From assembly GCF_001469165.1 (NCBI RefSeq), contig NZ_JABX01000001.1:62001-126000 (forward strand): DNA of 64,000 bases, read 5' to 3'. Source of the DNA: Thiohalocapsa sp. ML1 (GTDB lineage Bacteria; Pseudomonadota; Gammaproteobacteria; Chromatiales; Chromatiaceae). A program made the translations under genes and the position numbers. The notes beneath the pieces are model-generated. The model made no database searches. It saw nothing but the letters and a program-made list of their open reading frames with translations, and was not told the DNA's origin. Of the stretch, positions 8,134 to 16,793 are shown piece after piece; within the stretch, counting starts at the first letter, position 1, and every line of letters starts with the position of its first letter.

Positions 8134-8136
8134 AGG

Positions 8137-9228
8137 CTACACATTGAACCGGAAGTGGACGACGTCGCCGTCGCGGACGATGTAGTCCTTGCCCTCGCTG
8201 CGGAGCTTGCCGGCCTCCTTGGCGCCCTGCTCGCCCTTGCAAGCGATGAAATCGTCGTAGCCGATGACCTCGGCGCGAATGAAGCCGCGCTCGAAGTCGG
8301 TGTGGATGACGGCGGCGGCCTGCGGCGCGGTGGCGCCCTGCGGGATGGTCCAGGCGCGGCACTCCTTGGGGCCGGCGGTGAAATAGGTCTCAAGCCCGAG
8401 CAGCCGGTAACCGGCGCGCACGACGCGGTTGAGGCCGGGCTCGTCCAGCCCCAAGTCCGCGAGGAACTCGGCGCGCCCGTCCTCGTCCAGCTCGACGATC
8501 TCCGACTCGATGGCGGCGCAGACGGGCACCACCTCGGCGCCTTCGCGGGCGGCGTGCTCGCGCACTCGATCGAGCAGCGGGTTGTTCTCGAAGCCGTCGT
8601 CGGCAACGTTGGCGACGATCATGGTGGGCTTGGCCGTGAGCAGAAAGAGATCCCGCAGGCCGGCGCGCTCGTCCTCGCCGAGGTCCATGGCGCGCACCGG
8701 CCGACCTTCGTCGAGATGCGCGGCGACGCGCTCCAGGAGCGCCTTGCGCACGAGCTGGGACTTGTCGCCGGTCTTCGAGGCCTTCATGGCGCGATCGAGC
8801 CCCTTGCCGACGGTTTCGAGGTCCGCCAGCGCCAGCTCGGTGTCGATGATCTCGATGTCGCGCACCGGGTCGACGCTGCCGGCGACGTGGGTTACGTCGT
8901 CATCCTCGAAGCAGCGCACCACGTGCGCGACGGCGTCGGTCTCGCGGATGTTGGCGAGGAACTTGTTGCCGAGCCCCTCGCCGCGGGACGCACCGGCGAC
9001 GAGCCCGGCGATGTCCACGAACTGCATGGTCGTCGGCACGATGCTCGCGGGCTTGACGATGGCGGCGATGGCATCGAGGCGCGCATCCGGCAGCGGCACC
9101 ACGCCGACGTTGGGGTCGATGGTGCAGAAGGGATAGTTCTCCGCCGCGATGCCGGAGCGGGTCAGCGCGTTGAACAGCGTGGACTTGCCGACGTTCGGCA
9201 GGCCCACGATTCCGCATTTGAAGCCCAT
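8137..9228 (-). CDS. ychF: Redox-responsive GTPase/ATPase YchF (Obg-like)
   Basis: The 363-residue protein has the length of Escherichia coli YchF. The P-loop GLPNVGKST lies at residues 9-17, followed by the switch segment [19 protein letters not shown] and the C-terminal TGS-type domain ending VHFRFNV. YchF (OLA1 in eukaryotes) prefers ATP, binds ribosomes and takes part in the oxidative-stress response. The ATG at 9228 gives the standard MGFKCGIVG start; the longer open frame upstream overlaps the next gene and is not used. The gene is a conserved core gene and stands between a tRNA and an exopolysaccharide-precursor gene. Confidence 0.97.
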   Translation of the reverse strand: MGFKCGIVGLPNVGKSTLFNALTRSGIAAENYPFCTIDPNVGVVPLPDARLDAIAAIVKPASIVPTTMQFVDIAGLVAGASRGEGLGNKFLANIRETDAVAHVVRCFEDDDVTHVAGSVDPVRDIEIIDTELALADLETVGKGLDRAMKASKTGDKSQLVRKALLERVAAHLDEGRPVRAMDLGEDERAGLRDLFLLTAKPTMIVANVADDGFENNPLLDRVREHAAREGAEVVPVCAAIESEIVELDEDGRAEFLADLGLDEPGLNRVVRAGYRLLGLETYFTAGPKECRAWTIPQGATAPQAAAVIHTDFERGFIRAEVIGYDDFIACKGEQGAKEAGKLRSEGKDYIVRDGDVVHFRFNV

Positions 9229-9304
9229 GACGAAAGACCGATGGAAAGGTTCGACGGAAAGCCGGCCATGATAGCCCAGCCGCGATCCACGGGCTCGGGC
9301 CGAT

Positions 9305-10813
9305 TCAGCAGCCCTCGCCCGGCGTGCGGTTGTAGACGTCCTCGAACCGAACGATGTCGTCCTCGCCGAGGTAACCTCCCGACTGCACCTCGATGATCTC
9401 GAGCGGCACCTTGCCCGGATTCTCCAGCCGGTGCGTAGCGCCGACCGGAATGTAGGTGGACTGGTTCTCGGCGAGCAGGAAGGTCTTGTCGGCGCAGGTG
9501 ACCCGGGCAGTGCCGGACACGACGATCCAGTGCTCCGCACGATGGTGGTGCATCTGCAGCGATAAGGACTCGCCGGGGCTCACGGTGAGCCGCTTGACCT
9601 GGTAGCGCTCGCCCGCGTCGATGGACTCGAAGGCACCCCAGGGTCGGTGCACGCGCTGATGATGGCGGTGCTCGCTGCGCTGCGCGTTCTTCAGGAACTG
9701 GGTCACGGCCTTCACGTCTTGGGCTCGGTTCCTGTCCGCCACCAGCACGGCGTCGGGCGTCTCGACGATGATGCAGTTGTTGACGCCGACGGCGGCGACC
9801 ATGCGGTGCTGGGCCAGCACCAGGTTGTTCTCGGCATCGTGCACGAAGGCGTCGCCGTCGAGCACGTTGCCGGCGGCGTCGTGCTCGCGTACCTCCCACA
9901 ACGCGGACCAGGCGCCGACGTCGGACCAGCCGACGGACAGCGGCAGCACCAGGGCCGCCGGCAGATCGGCGCCATGCTCGGCGACATCCGCGGACAGCCG
10001 CTCCATGACCGCGTAGTCGATGGAGTCGCTCGGACAAGCCTCGAAACTCGCGGTATCGAGGCGCAAAAAGTCCCCGTCGCGGCTACCGCCCGCGAGCGCG
10101 GCCTCGCAGGCCGCCAGGATGTCGGGGCGGAGGCGGCGGATCAGCCTGAGCCACACCGACGCCCGCAGCATGAAGAGGCCGCTGTTCCAGAGGTATTCAC
10201 CGGAGGCGAGGTAGCCCTCGGCGGTGGCAAGGTCGGGCTTTTCGACAAAGGCGTGCAGCCGATACGCCGCGCCGGCCAAGCCCGCGCGGGCGTGGGGCTC
10301 GCCCTGGCGGATGTAGCCGTAGCCCGTCTCCGGCTTGGTCGGCACGATGCCGAAGGTGATGACGGCACCGTCCGCGGCCAGCAAATAGCCGTCGGCCACC
10401 GCTGCGCGGAAGCCGGGCGCATCGGCGATGATGTGATCCGCCGGCATCACCAGCAGCACGGGGTCGGCCCGGGCCGCGTCGCCGGCGACGGCTGCCAGCG
10501 CGGCGAGTGTCAGCGCCGGGGCGGTATTGCGGCCGACGGGCTCCAGCAGGATGCCAGCGGTGCTGCGGCCAAGCACGCGAAACTGCTCGGCCACCAGGAA
10601 CCGGTGCGCCTCGTTGCAGACCACGAGGGGGTCCTGCACATGGAGCCCCAGCCGCGGGTGCTCCTCGGCCAGGCGATCGAGCCGCTGCACCGTTGCCTGG
10701 AGCATCGTATGCTCCCCGGCCAAGGGCAAGAACTGCTTCGGATAAGCCTCGCGTGACAGCGGCCAAAGCCGCGTGCCGGAGCCACCGGAGAGAATGACGG
10801 GGAGTAGGGACAT
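9305..10813 (-). CDS. manC: Bifunctional mannose-1-phosphate guanylyltransferase / mannose-6-phosphate isomerase
   Basis: The 502-residue protein has an N-terminal nucleotidyltransferase domain with the signature [12 protein letters not shown] at about residues 9-20 and FVEKPD further on, then a C-terminal cupin domain (from about residue 385: [18 protein letters not shown], and the NPG turn) that carries the type II phosphomannose isomerase activity. It makes GDP-mannose for surface polysaccharides. Length is normal for the family (ManC, CpsB, AlgA). ATG 10813 gives the standard start just before the nucleotide-binding motif; its ribosome-binding site is weak. No other polysaccharide genes are adjacent. 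Confidence 0.95.
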   Translation of the reverse strand: MSLLPVILSGGSGTRLWPLSREAYPKQFLPLAGEHTMLQATVQRLDRLAEEHPRLGLHVQDPLVVCNEAHRFLVAEQFRVLGRSTAGILLEPVGRNTAPALTLAALAAVAGDAARADPVLLVMPADHIIADAPGFRAAVADGYLLAADGAVITFGIVPTKPETGYGYIRQGEPHARAGLAGAAYRLHAFVEKPDLATAEGYLASGEYLWNSGLFMLRASVWLRLIRRLRPDILAACEAALAGGSRDGDFLRLDTASFEACPSDSIDYAVMERLSADVAEHGADLPAALVLPLSVGWSDVGAWSALWEVREHDAAGNVLDGDAFVHDAENNLVLAQHRMVAAVGVNNCIIVETPDAVLVADRNRAQDVKAVTQFLKNAQRSEHRHHQRVHRPWGAFESIDAGERYQVKRLTVSPGESLSLQMHHHRAEHWIVVSGTARVTCADKTFLLAENQSTYIPVGATHRLENPGKVPLEIIEVQSGGYLGEDDIVRFEDVYNRTPGEGC

Positions 10814-11079
10814 GCGGTTCTCGCGGAAGCCGGAAGGAAGAAGCGGTAGCGGATTAAAGCAACCACCGCACACAGGGTCAATTTCCGGCGCCGAGACAGC
10901 GGCCGTGCCGGGGCGACTCAGGTTGCTGGTCAGGTTGGTGGGCTGGTGGTTTGCCGGAGTTGGTATCCTACCGGAGAGCAGCGGAGGAAGACCCGCCCAC
11001 CGTCGCCGGGCGCGCAAGCGTCATGCTGGGCAACTGCAAGCGCTGGCGCAACTGCCACCATCGACCACGACCGAGCGCC

Positions 11080-11700
11080 ATGGTGAAACATCTGTCACCT
11101 GCCGACATCGCCGGGCTGAGCATCAGCGCGCTCAGCGAGCGCGTCGATGGCGACGCGTCCCTGACGGCGTCGATCCTGCGCCGGTTCGCCACGACCCAGC
11201 GCGGCGCCGCCGACGGTCTGCCCGCGTTGCTCGGCACGGACAAGGCAGCCGCACTGGGTCGCGCGCATGATCTGAAGGGCATGCTCGGCAATCTCGGCGC
11301 CGAGGACTTGTGCGGGCTCGCGGCCGCGCTGTGCGAGCTGCTGCGCCAAGACGGACCGGCCCCGGCGGACGCCGTCGCCGTTGCACAACAGATCGAGCGC
11401 GCGCTGCCCAGGCTCTGCGATGCCGTGATATCCGCGTTGCCGCCCGCTGCGGCAGACCCGATGGACAGCGAACCACAACGCGAGCCGCTGCCGCCCGCCC
11501 TGCTTGCGGTGCGGCTGGACGAGCTTGCCGAGTGGCTCCGCCATGGCCGCGCCCGGGAGGCCAAGGCGGCGGTCGCCGAGCTCAAGTCCCGCGCTGCCGG
11601 GACGCCGCTGCAACCCTTGCTCGAAGATGTCGCCGCGCTGGTGGCCGGGTACCGGCTGCGCGACGCGCTGTGCGTCCTGGAGCAGCGACCGCATGGATGA
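11080..11700 (+). CDS. Histidine-phosphotransfer (Hpt) domain protein
   Basis: The protein (206 residues from ATG 11080) contains AHDLKGMLGNLGA at about residues 62-74, the Hpt motif with His63 as the phosphoryl acceptor. The rest is helical, with a second helical part from about residue 150 whose role is unknown. Its stop overlaps the ATG of the response regulator downstream, so the two are translationally coupled and are probably consecutive steps of a phosphorelay. No histidine kinase is encoded nearby. The start is uncertain because no clear ribosome-binding site precedes ATG 11080; in-frame starts at 10951 and 11023 would add residues without conserved features. Confidence 0.82.
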   Translation: MVKHLSPADIAGLSISALSERVDGDASLTASILRRFATTQRGAADGLPALLGTDKAAALGRAHDLKGMLGNLGAEDLCGLAAALCELLRQDGPAPADAVAVAQQIERALPRLCDAVISALPPAAADPMDSEPQREPLPPALLAVRLDELAEWLRHGRAREAKAAVAELKSRAAGTPLQPLLEDVAALVAGYRLRDALCVLEQRPHG

Positions 11701-12604
11701 CGGCATGGACGCGGCGCGCGCCAAGCTGCTCGTGGTCGACGACAACGAGAGCAACCTCGACATCCTGCTCGGCCTGCTCGCCGACTACGACGTGATCGTC
11801 GCGCTCGACGGCCACAGCGCGCTCGATCTGCTGCGGCACGAGACCCCGGACGTGATCCTGCTCGACATCGTCATGCCCGGCATCGACGGCTACGAGGTCT
11901 GCACCCGGATCAAGGCCGACCCGCGCTGGCGCGACATCCCGATCCTGTTCATCACGGCCAAGACCGATGAGGCGAGCCTCGTACGCGCCTTCGATGTCGG
12001 CGGCGGCGACTACGTCACCAAGCCGTTCCGCTCCCGCGAGCTGCTGGCTCGCGTGCGCATCCAAGTGGAACACCGGCGCGCCATGGAGCAGTTGCGGCGC
12101 ACGGCCGTCACCGATGATCTCACCGGCGTGCACAACCGCCGCGCGTTCTTCGAGCAGGCAGCCAGACTGTTCCACGACGCCCAGACGGACGACGCGCCGC
12201 TGGCCGCGCTGATGCTGGATATCGACCACTTCAAGCACGTCAACGACAACCACGGGCACGCCGTCGGCGACGCGGCACTGCGCCGCTTCGCCGACGTGGT
12301 GCGCGCCCTGCTGCCGCCGACACACTTGTTCGGTCGGCTGGGCGGTGAGGAGTTCGCGCTGCTGGCGCCGCGCTGCAGCCTAGACGCGGTGGAGCAGTTG
12401 GCAGAGTCGATCCGTGTCGCCGTCGAGGGTCTGCGCTTCGCGCCGCCGCAACCGGATCTGCACATGACGGTGAGCATCGGGCTCGCGCTGCGCTGCGACG
12501 GCGCTGAAGACCTGGACGGTCTGTTGCGCCTCGCGGACGATCGGCTGTTTGAGGCCAAACGCGAGGGCCGCAACCGCGTGCGGCGCCTACGACACCAAGA
12601 CTGA
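11693..12604 (+). CDS. Response regulator with REC and GGDEF domains (diguanylate cyclase)
   Basis: The 303-residue protein has an N-terminal receiver domain (LLVVDDNES, phosphorylation Asp58 in VILLDIVMP, Lys in TKPF) and a C-terminal GGDEF domain (DIDHFKHVNDNHGHAVGD, then GGEEF, then TVSIGLA). All residues for cyclic-di-GMP synthesis are present. The RxxD inhibitory site that usually precedes GGEEF by five residues is absent, so product inhibition may be weak. It resembles the PleD/WspR class with a single receiver. It overlaps the Hpt gene by eight bases, so phosphotransfer from that protein probably controls its activity. Confidence 0.93.
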   Translation: MDDGMDAARAKLLVVDDNESNLDILLGLLADYDVIVALDGHSALDLLRHETPDVILLDIVMPGIDGYEVCTRIKADPRWRDIPILFITAKTDEASLVRAFDVGGGDYVTKPFRSRELLARVRIQVEHRRAMEQLRRTAVTDDLTGVHNRRAFFEQAARLFHDAQTDDAPLAALMLDIDHFKHVNDNHGHAVGDAALRRFADVVRALLPPTHLFGRLGGEEFALLAPRCSLDAVEQLAESIRVAVEGLRFAPPQPDLHMTVSIGLALRCDGAEDLDGLLRLADDRLFEAKREGRNRVRRLRHQD

Positions 12605-12639
12605 CCGGCCATCGGCCCGCCCTTGAAGACCCAGCGTCA

Positions 12640-12657
12640 CGGCTCGGGCAAGAGCCG
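12640..12657 (+). terminator. Weak hairpin after the diguanylate cyclase gene
   Basis: CGGCTC and GAGCCG form a six-pair stem around a six-base loop about 36 bases after the stop. There is no T-tract, so termination here is only possible, not shown. Confidence 0.3.
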
Positions 12658-12740
12658 GGGCGATGTGTCAAGTTGCGCAACCGCAGTACCGCAGTGGCCA
12701 GGGCCGCAGTGAGCGGCGGCGCCGCAGCCCGCGCCGATCA

Positions 12741-13634
12741 TCAGGCGGCGTTGCGGGCACGCGAGCGCCGCGTACCGTGCTGGATGAACTGGATGAACGC
12801 GTCGGCCGGCAGCAGGACCCAACCGCGAAAGCCCTCGCGCAGGCTGCCGTCGTTGATGCGCATAGGGCGGTCGTGGGATACCTCCACCAGCATCAGCTTG
12901 AAGAGCCCGAGGTGCGCCCCCGGGTCGGACAAGCGTGACCTGCGCGCCCATTCCGGCGCCTTTTGGAGCAGATCAAGCGCCGGCTGTCCCGCAAGGCCGC
13001 ACGCCTGGGCGTAGCCCAACAGCAGCAGGCGCTTGTACTCGCTCTCGGCATCGAAGCCGTCGTCGAACGCATCCACATGGACCGCGCTGTCCAACTGCAC
13101 GTTGCCGCGAATGACCAGATACACAAAGAGGTCATGCAGGTCCTGCCAGGTCTGCCGCGGGCATGGACGCCGGGCCAGCATCGCGTAGCGAATCTGCCGG
13201 CGCAGGAATTTGAACAGGTTCCGCAGCACCCATTGGCGGTTGTCCTCCGTGGCCGCGGCACAGCGATAGCGCTTGCGATCCAGCTCCTGGAACAACTGCC
13301 CCAGGTTCACCCGCATCAGCCAATCGAGCCGCTGCTCGGCCGTCAGGCCTGTGCCGCCGAAGCCACCGTCCGGCGCCTGCGGGTCGGGATTCGGCAGGGC
13401 CGCGCAGGCCTTCAGAACCGGGCGCTTGTACAGGCGCATCAGCTCCAAGCGCGTCCCGGGCTCCAGCTCCAGCTCCCGCAGGCGGTCCAGGCGCAGCACA
13501 AGCGCCGGCAGGGCGTCGCGCACGTCCATGCTGCGCTGCGCGCTGAGCCAGTCGGCCGTGCCGGCGACGTCATCGAGTGCCTGCAGCTTCCAGTCTTGCC
13601 GACGCTCGGTCGACGGTGGCGTGATAGTCATCAT
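12741..13634 (-). CDS. Conserved protein of unknown function
   Basis: The 297-residue protein has no signal peptide, membrane segment or catalytic motif that I recognise. It is rich in Leu, Arg and Asp and is predicted to be almost fully helical, with a basic stretch (about residues 145-165: FKFLRRQIRYAMLARRPCPR) and a conserved-looking end (GWVLLPADAFIQFIQHGTRR). The architecture recalls the helical N-terminal part of long PilZ-associated proteins of purple sulfur bacteria, but no PilZ domain is present. It faces the cyclic-di-GMP gene pair, tail to tail, which makes a link to that signalling conceivable. The start codon lies in an ATG-ATG pair without a strong ribosome-binding site. Confidence 0.7.
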   Translation of the reverse strand: MMTITPPSTERRQDWKLQALDDVAGTADWLSAQRSMDVRDALPALVLRLDRLRELELEPGTRLELMRLYKRPVLKACAALPNPDPQAPDGGFGGTGLTAEQRLDWLMRVNLGQLFQELDRKRYRCAAATEDNRQWVLRNLFKFLRRQIRYAMLARRPCPRQTWQDLHDLFVYLVIRGNVQLDSAVHVDAFDDGFDAESEYKRLLLLGYAQACGLAGQPALDLLQKAPEWARRSRLSDPGAHLGLFKLMLVEVSHDRPMRINDGSLREGFRGWVLLPADAFIQFIQHGTRRSRARNAA

Positions 13635-13931
13635 GTTAGCTGTTCGTGCTTGCGTCTCTCGGCCGCCAAGTTTGTGCCCGCACCGGGAGGCGACGTTTTG
13701 CCGTCAAGTTTGGAGGTTATTCCTTAATGTGGCCTATAGGAGACTCGCCTAGTTTTGCCTGTAACGGACGGCGTGCAAGTGCCAAACGGTGGCAAGAGAC
13801 CGACGAGGTGGAGGGTGCATGGCTCCCAGCGACGCCTAGGTACGGGCACGCCACAAACCGGGCGCGCCGGCGGAGGTAGGCACCGCGACAACCGCGTGGC
13901 ATCATTGCGCGTCAAAGCGCCGCCGCCGTAT
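13635..13931. other. Divergent intergenic region upstream of purD
   Basis: This stretch of 297 bases separates the unknown gene (minus) from purD (plus). It is less GC-rich around 13690-13760. I see no PurR-type palindrome, RNA gene or reliable promoter. Confidence 0.4.
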
Positions 13932-15251
13932 ATGGCGCACCAGAAGCAGTCTCAGATCGGCCCGTTCCACGTGTCTCAGCCCCAGTTGAAGATCCTCATC
14001 GTCGGCAGCGGCGGTCGCGAGCATGCCCTCGCGTGGAAGTGCGCTCAGTCGCCGCGCGTGGCAGAAGTCCTCGTTGCCCCTGGCAACGGCGGCACCGCGA
14101 CGGAGCCCGGCGTGCGCAACCTGCCCATCGCCGCCGACGATATCGACGGGCTGGTCGACTGCGCGCGCGAAGAAGGCATCGGCCTGACCATCGTCGGTCC
14201 CGAGGGGCCGTTGGTCGCGGGCATCGTCGACGCCTTCGAGGCGGCCGGCCTGCGCTGCTTCGGCCCCAGGCAGGCAGCGGCGCGGCTCGAAGGCTCCAAA
14301 GCCTTCGCAAAGGACTTCATGGTCCGGCACGGCATCCCCACGGCGCGGCACCGGACGTTTACGGATCTCGACGCGGCGCTAACGTACTTGAACGCGGTCG
14401 GCGCACCCATCGTGGTCAAGGCCGACGGCCTCGCCGCGGGCAAGGGCGTCGTGGTCGCGGACGACCTCGCCGGCGCCGAGACCGCCGTGCGTGACATGCT
14501 CGCCGGCAACCGCTTCGGCAGCGCCGGCGCGACGGTGGTCATCGAGGAGCGGCTCACCGGGACCGAGGTGAGCTTCATCGCGCTCGTGGACGGGGCGAAT
14601 ATCCTGCCGCTGGCCAGCTCCCAGGACCACAAGGCCCGCGACGACGGCGGCCGCGGCCCGAACACCGGCGGCATGGGCGCCTTCTCCCCGTCGCCGCTGG
14701 TCACCCCGGACCTGGAGCGCCGCATCATGGATGAGATCATGCGCCCGACGGTCGCCGGGCTCGCGGCGGACGGACTGCGTTACGTCGGCTTTCTCTACGC
14801 CGGGCTAATGATTGCCGACGACGGCACACCGACGGTACTGGAGTACAATTGCCGCCTCGGAGACCCGGAGACCCAGCCAATTTTGATGCGGCTTGAGTCG
14901 GATCTCACGGGGCTCATCGCTGCTGCCGCGGAGGGACGACTCGATGTCGTGCGTCCTCAGTGGTCCGAACAAGCCTCGGTGAGTATCGTGCTCGCCGCCG
15001 GGGGTTACCCGGGCGCTTACGACACAGGTGTTCCCGTTCGAGGCATTGCCCGCATGGAGAGCCCCGGCATCAAGGTCTTTCATGCGGGCACGCGGTTGGA
15101 TAATGAAACGCTCCTCAGCGCTGGGGGGCGCGTGGTCTGCGTCACGGCGGTTGGGCCCGAGCTCGCTGACGCCCGGGCGAAGGCGTACGAGGCCATCCTG
15201 CATGTTCAAATGAACGGGGGGTTCTATCGCCACGACATCGGCAAACAATAG
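13932..15251 (+). CDS. purD: Phosphoribosylamine-glycine ligase
   Basis: The enzyme makes GAR, the second step of purine synthesis, from phosphoribosylamine, glycine and ATP. The start of the domain (KILIVGSGGREHALAWK), VGPEGPLVAG, the ATP-grasp segment VKADGLAAGKG, and EYNCRLGDPETQ with metal ligands are all intact, and length is normal. Homologues begin directly at 'M-K-I-L', which here corresponds to TTG 13986; ATG 13932 adds 18 residues. Neither has a good ribosome-binding site, so the exact start is open. The gene is not next to purH. Confidence 0.94.
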   Translation: MAHQKQSQIGPFHVSQPQLKILIVGSGGREHALAWKCAQSPRVAEVLVAPGNGGTATEPGVRNLPIAADDIDGLVDCAREEGIGLTIVGPEGPLVAGIVDAFEAAGLRCFGPRQAAARLEGSKAFAKDFMVRHGIPTARHRTFTDLDAALTYLNAVGAPIVVKADGLAAGKGVVVADDLAGAETAVRDMLAGNRFGSAGATVVIEERLTGTEVSFIALVDGANILPLASSQDHKARDDGGRGPNTGGMGAFSPSPLVTPDLERRIMDEIMRPTVAGLAADGLRYVGFLYAGLMIADDGTPTVLEYNCRLGDPETQPILMRLESDLTGLIAAAAEGRLDVVRPQWSEQASVSIVLAAGGYPGAYDTGVPVRGIARMESPGIKVFHAGTRLDNETLLSAGGRVVCVTAVGPELADARAKAYEAILHVQMNGGFYRHDIGKQ

Positions 15252-15284
15252 CGGCCGGAACAAGGCCCCGGACACGCTACCCGC

Positions 15285-15460
15285 TTGACAGTTAAGCCTT
15301 TTGGGTGCGCGCACATCCGCATCGATCCCGGACTGGCCAGCGGATAGCCACGCAGGGAGGGCAGGCATGAGTGGCCTGCGCTTCTTTGGAGACACGCTTC
15401 AGACGAGCATGGATGACACTCGCTCCAGGAGACCGATCCCGCCGGAGGATTGACTGTCAA
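15285..15460. mobile_element. MITE-like element with 15-base imperfect terminal inverted repeats
   Basis: The left end reads TTGACAGTTAAGCCT and the right end, read inward on the other strand, TTGACAGTCAATCCT: 13 of 15 bases agree. The 176-base interior has no convincing gene. No clear target-site duplication is seen. Size and ends fit a miniature inverted-repeat element, or the remains of an insertion sequence. It sits just upstream of the sigma-54 promoter candidate of the next gene. Confidence 0.5.
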
Positions 15461-15475
15461 ATTTTACACTCGCCT

Positions 15476-15492
15476 GAGCACTGATTGTGCTC
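15476..15492. promoter_or_regulatory. Inverted repeat GAGCAC-N5-GTGCTC
   Basis: A perfect six-base palindrome with a five-base spacer, located 41 bases before the sigma-54 element. It could bind a dimeric activator. Confidence 0.35.
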
Positions 15493-15502
15493 TACCATAC
15501 GA

Positions 15503-15524
15503 AAGACTCAGAAATCAGAGTCTT
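15503..15524. promoter_or_regulatory. Inverted repeat AAGACTC-N8-GAGTCTT
   Basis: A perfect seven-base palindrome with an eight-base spacer, ending nine bases before the sigma-54 element. It may be an operator; without a T-tract it is less likely to be a terminator. Confidence 0.4.
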
Positions 15525-15532
15525 GGCATTTG

Positions 15533-15548
15533 TGGCACGCCGCGTGCA
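15533..15548 (+). promoter_or_regulatory. Sigma-54 (RpoN) promoter candidate
   Basis: TGGCACGCCGCGTGCA matches the -24/-12 consensus TGGCACG-N4-TTGCA with one mismatch and the exact spacing between the GG and GC pairs. Transcription would start near 15560, about 30 bases before the ATG at 15589. Confidence 0.6.
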
Positions 15549-15588
15549 GTAGAGTAGGCATGAGGCATAGGACTGTAAAGAGCGCGAT

Positions 15589-16317
15589 ATGACCGACATG
15601 CAACGACCCGAACGCGAACAGGACGTGCAGGCCGCAGCATCGGCCGGCACAAGCAATCAGCCGTGCACTTCCAGCGACGACGCGATTTCGCGTCGGCGTC
15701 GCGGGCTGCTTAAGGCGGCCGCTTCGGCGGCACCGTTCATTGCTACTCTGCCCAGCGGCGAAGCCTTGGCCGCCGCCAGCGCCCCACACTGCGTGATCAA
15801 CAGACAGAACGGCCGGGACACACCGAGTCCAGTCGTGTTCGACCCAGTTCCGCCTGGAGACCACTACATTCGCATTCCGGGCTCGGTTCAGGACTACCTG
15901 ATTTTTGACGCGTCTGTCGGTTTTGGTCCTATCACCGTTTTCCGGTTCACGATCGAGAGCAACCCTGTTACGGTCGTCGGCGACAATCCTCAGAATACCA
16001 GCGCCGCGCCGCGTGGCACCTGGGTTGACCCCGGTCTTCTCACAACTCCAATAAACCCTGCGCAACCGGCCCAGTTTCTCTATCTTTACAACACGACAAG
16101 GTTCGAGGTCGTGGATCCAGAAACCGATGTCGCTGTTGGTAACGACAACCTCCCAAGCGACTGCAATATAACGAGCCCGTCCTGGCCGCCAGAAGCGACC
16201 TCCCAGCCGGAGCCGCCGAATTACTGCTTCTACCCCTTTGCGGTCCAGGTGGACCCGAATCAGGCGGGGAACATCCCCTTGACAACGAGTTGCCTGCTCA
16301 GTTTTCAAAGCACATAA
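15589..16317 (+). CDS. Putative exported protein heading the HPr-rel-A cassette
   Basis: The 242-residue protein has a charged N-terminal part, then SRRRRGLLKAAASAAPF and a stretch ending in EALAAASA: a Tat-like signal peptide with cleavage near residue 65. The mature part is about 175 residues, rich in Pro, Asn, Thr and aromatic residues, with several cysteines (HCVI, DCNI, YCFY, SCLL) that could form disulfides, and looks like a beta-rich secreted protein. I recognise no domain. It is followed by a PqqD-like protein, an HprK-related kinase and a nucleotidyltransferase, and may be the client of that set. A sigma-54 promoter candidate precedes it. The ribosome-binding site (AAGAG) is weak. 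Confidence 0.7.
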   Translation: MTDMQRPEREQDVQAAASAGTSNQPCTSSDDAISRRRRGLLKAAASAAPFIATLPSGEALAAASAPHCVINRQNGRDTPSPVVFDPVPPGDHYIRIPGSVQDYLIFDASVGFGPITVFRFTIESNPVTVVGDNPQNTSAAPRGTWVDPGLLTTPINPAQPAQFLYLYNTTRFEVVDPETDVAVGNDNLPSDCNITSPSWPPEATSQPEPPNYCFYPFAVQVDPNQAGNIPLTTSCLLSFQST

Positions 16318-16472
16318 GCAGCGTGGGATATCCCGACCCCTTTCGCCATCCGACATAGACAGCACTGGGAGCTGCACTCTAGGGAAACGCTTAAGTATTC
16401 GGCATTTCCCGCCGGGCAGGAGCTCAATATAAATCGGTGTCTCCCCATGTCACAGAGGGAAACGCTAGAACG

Positions 16473-16793
16473 ATGGAGCACACCACCGATAGCGCAAGCC
16501 ATACCAACCGCGATGGCGACCACTGGAGAGCCGTCAGCCCCGCGACGTTCCGATGGGCGAACTGGGACGCGGAGAGTCTGCTGTTCCATGGCGAGACGGG
16601 CGAGACCCACATCTTGAACGCGCTACCGACGCTCATACTGCTTGCCTTGAGCAAAGGCGAAATGACCACCGCAGAAATATTGGCTCTCTGTTTGGATGCA
16701 GGGGCGCCGAGCCCTCAGTTCAGCGACAAGATCCACACTTCACTCCAGACGCTTTCGGAGATCGAGCTTGTGGAGCTCGCTGCTTCGCCGTGA
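16473..16793 (+). CDS. PqqD-like protein of an HPr-rel-A system
   Basis: The 106-residue protein fits the PqqD-like family found next to HprK-related kinases (HPr-rel-A system): a short strand region (FRWANWDAESLLFHGETGETHILN) followed by a winged-helix-like part (LPTLILLALSKGEMTTAEILALC). PqqD-type domains bind leader peptides of modified peptides and hand them to enzymes. Here the partner peptide or protein is unknown. ATG 16473 follows AGAGGGAA; a GTG at 16437 would add 12 residues. The stop overlaps the GTG start of the kinase (GTGA), so the genes are translationally coupled. Confidence 0.75.
   Translation: MEHTTDSASHTNRDGDHWRAVSPATFRWANWDAESLLFHGETGETHILNALPTLILLALSKGEMTTAEILALCLDAGAPSPQFSDKIHTSLQTLSEIELVELAASP

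Noticed and set aside
14805-15395. Minus-strand open frame over the end of purD and the MITE-like element
   Set aside because: It runs through purD and no transposase motif could be supported.
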